This document shows, piece by piece, positions 1-4,324 of a DNA stretch of 6,033 bases. The notes beneath the pieces were generated by a model that did no database searches, was not told the origin of the DNA, and was given only the letters and a program-made list of their open reading frames with translations. The stretch is from Chloroflexota bacterium. GTDB lineage: Bacteria > Chloroflexota > Chloroflexia > Thermomicrobiales > JADLAZ01. The stretch's first letter is position 1. Each line of letters starts with the position of its first letter. Position numbers and translations under genes: made by a program. The stretch spans positions 1 through 6,033 of the forward strand of contig JADLAZ010000296.1 in the NCBI GenBank assembly GCA_020849725.1. The letters run 5' to 3'.

Positions 1-53
1 GTCAGCGGCCGCAGCCGGGTGCCCTTGCCGCCGGACAGGACGAGCGCCTTCAT
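1..53 (-). CDS. Sugar-1-phosphate nucleotidyltransferase, N-terminus only (partial, runs off left edge)
   Basis: Only the first 17 codons are in the window, reading MKALVLSGGKGTRLRPL, plus the first two bases of a codon that must be Thr. The GGKGTRLRPL segment is the nucleotide-binding signature loop (GGxGTRLxPLT) of the enzymes that join glucose-1-phosphate or a related sugar phosphate to a nucleoside triphosphate, giving NDP-sugar and pyrophosphate. The ALVLSGGKGTRLRPL wording is closer to the long StrD-like glucose-1-phosphate thymidylyltransferases of actinobacteria, Chloroflexota and archaea than to short RmlA; that is recalled family knowledge. The ATG at 53-51 overlaps the TGA of the upstream membrane-protein gene by four bases (ATGA) and has a GGGAGA ribosome site six bases upstream. 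It is probably the fourth gene of the polysaccharide operon and would supply an activated sugar donor. A UDP-, GDP- or CDP-sugar specificity cannot be excluded from so little protein. Confidence 0.85.
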   Translation of the reverse strand, partial: MKALVLSGGKGTRLRPL

Positions 54-1513
54 CGGTTGTCTCCCGGTGAGCCGCGCCCCAGCAGCAGGACGAACGGCCA
101 GGTGAAGCGGTCGAGGGTCAACTGCCGTGCCGTTGGGTAGGTATCCATGGGTGTCCAGCCCTTGAGAAAGGCACTGTATTGGGCGACGAGCAGGCCGTTG
201 AGCGCGATCAGGACGGCGACGAGGCCGATCGCCAGCCGGCGCCGCGCCGGCCAGAGCAGCGCCGCCAGCCAGCCCAGGCCGAGCGCCAGAAAGACGGCCC
301 CGCCGATGAAACGGCGCGCGCCGAAGGCGGCTCCGGCCCACCAGTCCAGCAGCAGGCCGTTGACGAGAACTTGCAGCGCCACCGCCGCCAGTCCGACCAG
401 CGCCCAGCGCGGCGTGTGGCGCAGCAGCAGCGCCAGCCCGACGATGCCCAGCAGCGCCACCGGCGTCCAGGTGAACAGGCCGTTGCGCGGCGAGAGCAGC
501 ACCTCCAGCCAGTGCGGCTCCTGCCAGGTGAAGAAGGCGCCGCCCTGTGGCACTGCCAGCGGCGCACCGAACAGCACCTGCCAGGCGGCCATCTGTGGCA
601 AAAAGCCGAGCGCCAGCCCCAGGCTGTAAGCCGGCAGCGCCAGCCAACGCGGCCCGACCAGCGCCTGGCTGGTGTCAACCGGCAGGTCCAGCGCGCCGGC
701 CGCGCTGTCCCGGCCGCGCAGCACATCCCATCCCCAGAGCGCCGCTGGCAGCAGCGCGAATAGCCCCTCCTGCCAGCGCATCGTTGCCATCAGGCCGCCC
801 AGTGCGCCCAGCGCCAGCCAGGGCGCGAGCCGGCGCGGGTTGAGGCGTGTCCAGACCAAGAACCAGGCCGCCACGCCCAGCGCCGAGAAGGCGTGCGCGT
901 AGACTGGCGAGGCAATCGTGTAGTAGAGCAGACTGCCGCCTAGCCAGATGCCGGCCACGCCCACCAGCGCCGGCCCGACCGGCAGCCGCCGGCGGATGGC
1001 AGCGTAGCCGCAGCCGGCGGCCGCGACCGAGGCCAGCACGCCCGCCAGCGCGAAGCTGCCCTCGTAGAGCAGGCCGTAGCCGTCGATCGGCAGGGGGGCG
1101 CCGGCGGCGTGACCAGCCAGCGACAGCGCGTGCGCGATCAAGTAGAGCGGCGCCGCCACCACCGCCGGCCCGACGGCGAACATGTTCAGCGCCAGCCCGG
1201 TCGGCGTGCGCAGCGTCGTGTTGATCTGCTTGCCGGCATCGGTCGTGACGCGGTTGAACTCGCTGTACTCGTCGGTGAAGTCGAGGTTGCCGTCGTGGAC
1301 GAGCGACCGAAGATAGACATAATAATAAACGCCATCGCCGACGATGATGTGGCCGTAGCGGCGCGGCAGAATGGCGACCGAGGCAGCGTAGATCGACACC
1401 GCCGCCAGCCCGGCCAGCAGGAACAGGCGTGGCACGGTCAGCCAGGCGCACCAGGCGCTTGGTGGCGTCTGTTCGTGGCGGCTGGCTAGGGTAGGGCTGG
1501 CCGGCGCGGTCAC
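50..1513 (-). CDS. Polytopic membrane protein, GT-C-type (family 39/ArnT-like) glycosyltransferase
   Basis: The protein has 487 residues and is very hydrophobic, with about 10-12 likely membrane helices (roughly residues 29-49, 112-132, 150-173, 180-198, 205-222, 229-260, 288-314, 345-364, 370-388, 400-420 and 428-446). A polar loop after the first helix holds GDGVYYYVYLRSL (59-71) followed by HDGNLDF (73-79). An acidic residue in that loop is the usual catalytic or metal site of GT-C enzymes, which use lipid-phosphate-linked sugars outside the membrane. Later stretches, SPRNGLFTWTP (341-351) and WWAGAAFGARRF (391-402), resemble those of many uncharacterised family-39-like proteins; that likeness is from memory. 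The start is GTG at 1513, supported by GGAGG six bases upstream and a GTGA overlap with the preceding glycosyltransferase. Its stop overlaps the nucleotidyltransferase start. It may add a sugar to a lipid-linked or exported glycan. A membrane protein of unknown activity is the main alternative. Confidence 0.8.
   Translation of the reverse strand: MTAPASPTLASRHEQTPPSAWCAWLTVPRLFLLAGLAAVSIYAASVAILPRRYGHIIVGDGVYYYVYLRSLVHDGNLDFTDEYSEFNRVTTDAGKQINTTLRTPTGLALNMFAVGPAVVAAPLYLIAHALSLAGHAAGAPLPIDGYGLLYEGSFALAGVLASVAAAGCGYAAIRRRLPVGPALVGVAGIWLGGSLLYYTIASPVYAHAFSALGVAAWFLVWTRLNPRRLAPWLALGALGGLMATMRWQEGLFALLPAALWGWDVLRGRDSAAGALDLPVDTSQALVGPRWLALPAYSLGLALGFLPQMAAWQVLFGAPLAVPQGGAFFTWQEPHWLEVLLSPRNGLFTWTPVALLGIVGLALLLRHTPRWALVGLAAVALQVLVNGLLLDWWAGAAFGARRFIGGAVFLALGLGWLAALLWPARRRLAIGLVAVLIALNGLLVAQYSAFLKGWTPMDTYPTARQLTLDRFTWPFVLLLGRGSPGDNR
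60..65 (-). promoter_or_regulatory. Ribosome binding site of the nucleotidyltransferase gene
   Basis: On the minus strand GGGAGA is followed by the six bases CAACCG and then ATG at 53. It lies inside the last codons of the upstream membrane-protein gene, so the start needs no intergenic space. This fixes the ATG at 53 as the start of the partial gene. Confidence 0.7.
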
Positions 1514-2835
1514 GCGCCACCTCCGGCCATCACAGTTGCCGACAGCGGCGCGCGCGCCAGTCGCCAGGGATGCTCGGCCGGCAGCATGGCTGCGTACAGC
1601 GGCACGAGCGCGCGCGCGATCGCGGCCGGTGTGAATCCCTCGGCCAGCTGCTGGGCTGCGTCGGCGTGGGCCTGCCAGCGCGCCGGGTCGGCCAGCAGGT
1701 CGTTCACTGCCGTCGCCAGCGCGGCCGGGTCGCGGGGCGGCACGATCGTGCCGGCGTCGCTGCCGGCCAGGTAGTCGGCCAGCCCGGTCGAGCCGGTGAC
1801 GATGCAGGGCGTGCCGCTAGCCCCGGCCTCGATGCCGGCCTTGTTCAACCCCTCGAACAAGCTGGTGACGAGCAGCAGGTCGGCGGCGGCGTAGTAGTCG
1901 CGCATCGCCGCCAGCGGCGCTGGGCCGACCAGCCGCAGCGCGTGGCCGACGCCCAGCCGCGTCGCCTCGGCCTCCAGGCCCGGGCCGTAGTCCTCCTCAC
2001 CGGCGACAGTCGGCCCGACGATCAGCAGCGTTGCCGCCGGGTGGCGCGCGACGATCGCCGGCAGCGCCCGCACCAGCCACGCGAAGCCCTTGATCGGCGA
2101 CAGCCGGCCGACCGCCAGCAGCACCGGCCCATCCGGCAGACCGTGCGCCGCCCGCAGTGCCGCTCGCCGCTCGCGCCGGAAGGCCGGCAGCGGCCCCGGC
2201 GGTTGCACCAGGCTGGTGATGTTTGACGGCACGACCCGCAGCCGGGCTGGCGGGCAGCCGAGTACCGCCGCCCGCTCGGCCATCACCGGCGCGTTGGCGC
2301 GGACGATCGTCGCCCGCCGAAAGGCGTAGCGCAGCACCGCGCGCACGCTGCGGTAGCGGGCGTAGCCGTAGCGCGCCTCGGCCGAGTCGATCAGGTCGCC
2401 GCCGGCCAGGTTGAGCAGCAGCGGCGCCGGCCGGCGGGCCAGGTCCAGCGCCACCGCCAGCATCGCCCCGAACGGGTAGGCCATGATGCCGTGGGCCAGG
2501 TCGAATGGCTCCTGCCGCGCGACCGTCGCCAGTCGGCGCGTGCCGCTGAGGAAGAAGTCGTAGCGCAGCGCCGGCTTGCTGACCGCGTTCAGCAGCCGGT
2601 CGGTCGTGCCGCCGACGGTGGCGAAGCGCACCACCCGCCGCCCCTCTTCGGTCGTCGCCACCAGCGGCGCGCGCTGGTCGGCCGGGCCGAGCGAAACGAT
2701 CGTCGTGGCGATGCCCTCGCTGGCGAGCGCGTCCAGCAGCTCGCGGTGCATGTCGATGCCCATCGAGCCGGGGAAATACTTGCCGGCGAAATAGAGCAGC
2801 CGCAGCGGCGCGGCGGGCGCGAGCGGGGCGCTCAT
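1510..2835 (-). CDS. Glycosyltransferase family 4 (GT-B fold), second of the tandem pair
   Basis: This 441-residue protein has the length and two-domain layout of a GT-B retaining glycosyltransferase. The N-terminal acceptor half begins with a beta strand, LRLLYFAGKYFPGSMG (11-26), whose Gly-rich loop is typical, and includes FDLAHGIMAYPFGA (111-124). The donor half starts near residue 236 and has AVGRLSPIKGF (241-251), where Arg244 and Lys249 correspond to the residues that contact the donor phosphates. It also has the EX7E pair Glu328 and Glu336 in FEGLNKAGIEAGASGTP, placing it in the glycosyltransferases-group-1 family that uses nucleotide sugars in the cytoplasm. No membrane helix or signal peptide is visible. 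ATG at 2835 overlaps the previous stop by ATGA and has AGAAGG seven bases upstream; the stop overlaps the next gene by GTGA. Donor and acceptor sugars cannot be read from sequence. A role in surface-glycan assembly is inferred from its neighbours. Confidence 0.93.
   Translation of the reverse strand: MSAPLAPAAPLRLLYFAGKYFPGSMGIDMHRELLDALASEGIATTIVSLGPADQRAPLVATTEEGRRVVRFATVGGTTDRLLNAVSKPALRYDFFLSGTRRLATVARQEPFDLAHGIMAYPFGAMLAVALDLARRPAPLLLNLAGGDLIDSAEARYGYARYRSVRAVLRYAFRRATIVRANAPVMAERAAVLGCPPARLRVVPSNITSLVQPPGPLPAFRRERRAALRAAHGLPDGPVLLAVGRLSPIKGFAWLVRALPAIVARHPAATLLIVGPTVAGEEDYGPGLEAEATRLGVGHALRLVGPAPLAAMRDYYAAADLLLVTSLFEGLNKAGIEAGASGTPCIVTGSTGLADYLAGSDAGTIVPPRDPAALATAVNDLLADPARWQAHADAAQQLAEGFTPAAIARALVPLYAAMLPAEHPWRLARAPLSATVMAGGGA
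1520..1524 (-). promoter_or_regulatory. GGAGG ribosome binding site deciding the GTG start of the membrane protein
   Basis: On the minus strand GGAGG is followed by TGGCGC and then GTG at 1513. This is a full consensus Shine-Dalgarno core at a good distance. It supports the non-ATG start at 1513, which lies within the last codons of the upstream glycosyltransferase gene, and suggests strong reinitiation at this overlap. Confidence 0.75.
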
Positions 2836-4115
2836 CGGTGGACCTTCTGCCGGCGGAAGCCGCCGAGTACATCGTGGTAGGCGTCGAGCAGGCTGGCGAC
2901 GATGCGGTCGGTGGCGTAGCGCCGCACGGTCACGCGGCCGTTGGCGGCCAGCCGCTGCCGCCGGCCGGGATCGGCCAACAGCTCGGCCAGCGTCCGCGCC
3001 AGCGCCTGTGGGTCATTGTACGGGACGAGCACACCGTCATAGTCGTCGGTCACCAGTTCGTCGATCACCGGCAGCCGGGTCACGACGACTGGCGTGCCGG
3101 CGGCCATCGCCTCGACCACCGGCAGCCCGAAGCCCTCGTAGCGCGTCGGCAGGCAGACGACGTCGGCCGCCCGGTACAGCCGCGCCTTGTCCACATCGTC
3201 GACGCGGTGGAGCAGGTGGACGCGCGCGCCGATGCCCAGCTCGCGCACCAGGTGGGTGAAGGCCAGCGGTGGCGTCACGCTGTGCGTGACGACGACGAAG
3301 CTCGCCGTCGGGTGCCGCGCCGCCACACTCGGCACGGCCCGCAGCAGCAGGTCCCAGCCCTTGCGCTCCTTGAGCTGGCCGATGAACAGCACCACCGGCC
3401 GCGGCCAGCGGTCGCGCCAGGCGTCGGCGTCGGGCACGGTGGCGAAATCGAGATCGATGCCGTTGGGGATGACCCGCACCCGCGTCGGCGGCAGGCCCAG
3501 GTCGTGCAGCAGGCGCGCCTCGGCCTGCGACAGCGCGATGACGAGGTCGGCGCTCATCAGCGGTTGATGGGTCAGGTAGTTGCGCAGCGCCCGCCGTGGC
3601 GCGCGCGTCCGCAGCGCCAGCCGGGGCAGATCGCCGGCCCGCCGCGCCAGCCGGGTCCAGTCGAGCGGCGTCTCGTAGGGCCGGTCGCGGTCGTCGACGA
3701 GGAAGCGATCGTGCAGCAGCCCGTGCGGCGTGACGACGAACGGGATGCCTAGCGCCCGGCAGGCCAGGCGGGCCGTGTAGGCGAATTGGTTGCTCCAGTG
3801 GTGGACGTGCACCAGGTCCGGCCGGTCGGTGGCGATCGCCCGCGCCAGCGCCGGCGCCCACCAGCCGCGGTGCGGCAGCCGCAGTACGTCGATGCCGTCG
3901 ATGACCTCGCGCCGGCCGCCGCCCCACTCGCCGGCCGCCTCGGCGTAGGTGACGGCGCGCACGCGCTGGCCGGCGCGCGCCAGCCCGGTCGCCTGCTGGT
4001 ACTCCGGAAAGCCACGGTACTTGGCGCTGATGCCGAACGTCGTCACCAGGTCGATGCGCAAGGCCGCCTGCCAGATGACGGCCGCTGGCACGACTGGCAC
4101 CGCTGGCTGGTTCAT
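2832..4115 (-). CDS. Glycosyltransferase family 4 (GT-B fold), first of the tandem pair
   Basis: This 427-residue protein is a clear group-1 glycosyltransferase. After about 18 loosely conserved residues, the N-terminal domain begins with LRIDLVTTFGISAKYRGFPEY (19-39) and contains PDLVHVHHWSNQFAY (99-113) and VVTPHG (127-132), the usual acceptor-domain strands. The linker VRVIPNGIDLDF (213-224) leads into the donor domain, which has FIGQLKERKGWD (244-255) with the expected phosphate-contacting Lys. The EX7E motif is Glu327 and Glu335 in YEGFGLPVVEAMAAGTPVV. The enzyme should transfer a sugar from a nucleotide donor on the cytoplasmic face. ATG at 4115 has GGAGA seven bases upstream and is the first gene of the overlapping set; its stop overlaps the next start by ATGA. 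The two tandem glycosyltransferases share motifs but little other sequence, so they probably act on successive linkages rather than being a recent duplication. Substrates are unknown. Confidence 0.94.
   Translation of the reverse strand: MNQPAVPVVPAAVIWQAALRIDLVTTFGISAKYRGFPEYQQATGLARAGQRVRAVTYAEAAGEWGGGRREVIDGIDVLRLPHRGWWAPALARAIATDRPDLVHVHHWSNQFAYTARLACRALGIPFVVTPHGLLHDRFLVDDRDRPYETPLDWTRLARRAGDLPRLALRTRAPRRALRNYLTHQPLMSADLVIALSQAEARLLHDLGLPPTRVRVIPNGIDLDFATVPDADAWRDRWPRPVVLFIGQLKERKGWDLLLRAVPSVAARHPTASFVVVTHSVTPPLAFTHLVRELGIGARVHLLHRVDDVDKARLYRAADVVCLPTRYEGFGLPVVEAMAAGTPVVVTRLPVIDELVTDDYDGVLVPYNDPQALARTLAELLADPGRRQRLAANGRVTVRRYATDRIVASLLDAYHDVLGGFRRQKVHR
2843..2848 (-). promoter_or_regulatory. 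Ribosome binding site of the second glycosyltransferase
   Basis: On the minus strand AGAAGG is followed by TCCACCG and then ATG at 2835. It lies inside the final codons (Gln-Lys-Val-His-Arg) of the upstream glycosyltransferase and supports the overlapping ATG as the true start. Confidence 0.65.
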
Positions 4116-4122
4116 CGGGATG

Positions 4123-4127
4123 TCTCC
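4123..4127 (-). promoter_or_regulatory. Ribosome binding site of the first glycosyltransferase
   Basis: On the minus strand GGAGA is followed by CATCCCG and then ATG at 4115. It sits in the gap rather than inside a confirmed gene and supports ATG 4115 as the operon's first well-supported start. Confidence 0.7.
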
Positions 4128-4143
4128 AGACGTATCGAACCAC

Positions 4144-4179
4144 GACCGAGCCCCGACGCTAGCAGCCCGGCACTCGGTC
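4144..4179. repeat. Inverted repeat with 7-base arms upstream of the glycosyltransferase operon
   Basis: On the plus strand GACCGAG at 4144-4150 and CTCGGTC at 4173-4179 are perfect inverse complements separated by 22 bases, with a GCTAGC palindrome in the loop. The structure ends 29 bases before the first glycosyltransferase start, so in the mRNA it would lie just ahead of the ribosome site. It could be a leader hairpin or two half-sites of an operator. Confidence 0.4.
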
Positions 4180-4210
4180 CAGCGTCACTCAGCATACGGC
4201 ACGCGCGCCC

Positions 4211-4226
4211 CAGCGACGCGTCGCTG
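4211..4226. repeat. 16-base perfect palindrome in the gap
   Basis: CAGCGACGCGTCGCTG reads the same on both strands, with no spacer. It lies 96 to 111 bases upstream of the first glycosyltransferase start. A perfect palindrome of this length in a non-coding gap is compatible with an operator for a dimeric regulator. However, the sequence is purely GC-rich and such palindromes are more frequent in this kind of DNA. No regulator gene is in the window to pair with it. Confidence 0.45.
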
Positions 4227-4241
4227 CCGTAGCCCAGCTGT

Positions 4242-4270
4242 GACGTGAAGGCAGTGGCGACGTGACAGGC
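4242..4270. repeat. Near-perfect short direct repeat
   Basis: On the plus strand GACGTGAAGGC at 4242-4252 and GACGTGACAGGC at 4259-4270 differ by one inserted C and start 17 bases apart. The second copy also forms one arm of the neighbouring hairpin. It could be a paired protein-binding site or a small slippage duplication; the sequence does not decide. Confidence 0.4.
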
Positions 4271-4300
4271 GCCGCACAGCCGGCACGGGCACCGTGTCAC
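4262..4300 (-). terminator. Strong hairpin after the S9 peptidase stop, possible terminator without U-tract
   Basis: On the minus strand, GTGACA, a bulged C and GGTGCC pair with GGCGCC and TGTCAC across a 14-base loop. That gives 12 base pairs including one G-U pair in RNA. The structure begins 24 bases past the TAA of the peptidase gene, where a terminator would be expected. No run of T follows (the next bases are GTCGCCACTG), so a classic intrinsic terminator is not shown. It could act with a weaker U-tract requirement, protect the transcript's 3' end, or be a chance structure in GC-rich DNA. Confidence 0.4.
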
Positions 4301-4324
4301 CGCCTCATTGGACGGCATCATCGC

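Larger units (their letters stand above)
4116..4324 (-). other. 209-base gap between the S9 peptidase and the glycosyltransferase operon
   Basis: This is the only non-coding-looking stretch in the window. Read on the minus strand it holds, in order, a hairpin (4300-4262), a near-direct repeat (4270-4242), a perfect palindrome (4226-4211), a 7-base-arm inverted repeat (4179-4144) and a ribosome site (4127-4123). It probably contains the 3' end of the peptidase transcript and the promoter of the glycosyltransferase operon. I could not identify a convincing promoter: TATGCT at 4196-4191 resembles a -10 element but has no matching -35. A 69-codon open frame (4321 to 4112) also spans the gap; it lacks a ribosome site and is treated as a finding rather than a gene. 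Confidence 0.6.

Noticed and set aside
1315..1335. Locally AT-rich patch (ATAATAATAA on the plus strand) as a promoter or transferred segment
   Set aside because: It encodes the Tyr-rich GVYYYVY motif of the membrane protein, which explains the composition, and it lies inside a well-supported gene.
675..1520. 281-codon minus-strand frame overlapping the membrane protein
   Set aside because: Arg/Ala/Gly-rich out-of-frame product with no domain; the overlapping frame encodes a membrane protein with a consensus ribosome site.
2838..3752. 304-codon open frame on the plus strand
   Set aside because: Antisense shadow of the first glycosyltransferase, with low-complexity Arg/Gln/Val-rich product and no domain.
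4191..4196. TATGCT on the minus strand as a -10 promoter element
   Set aside because: No -35-like hexamer is found at 16-18 bases upstream, so a promoter cannot be supported from sequence alone.
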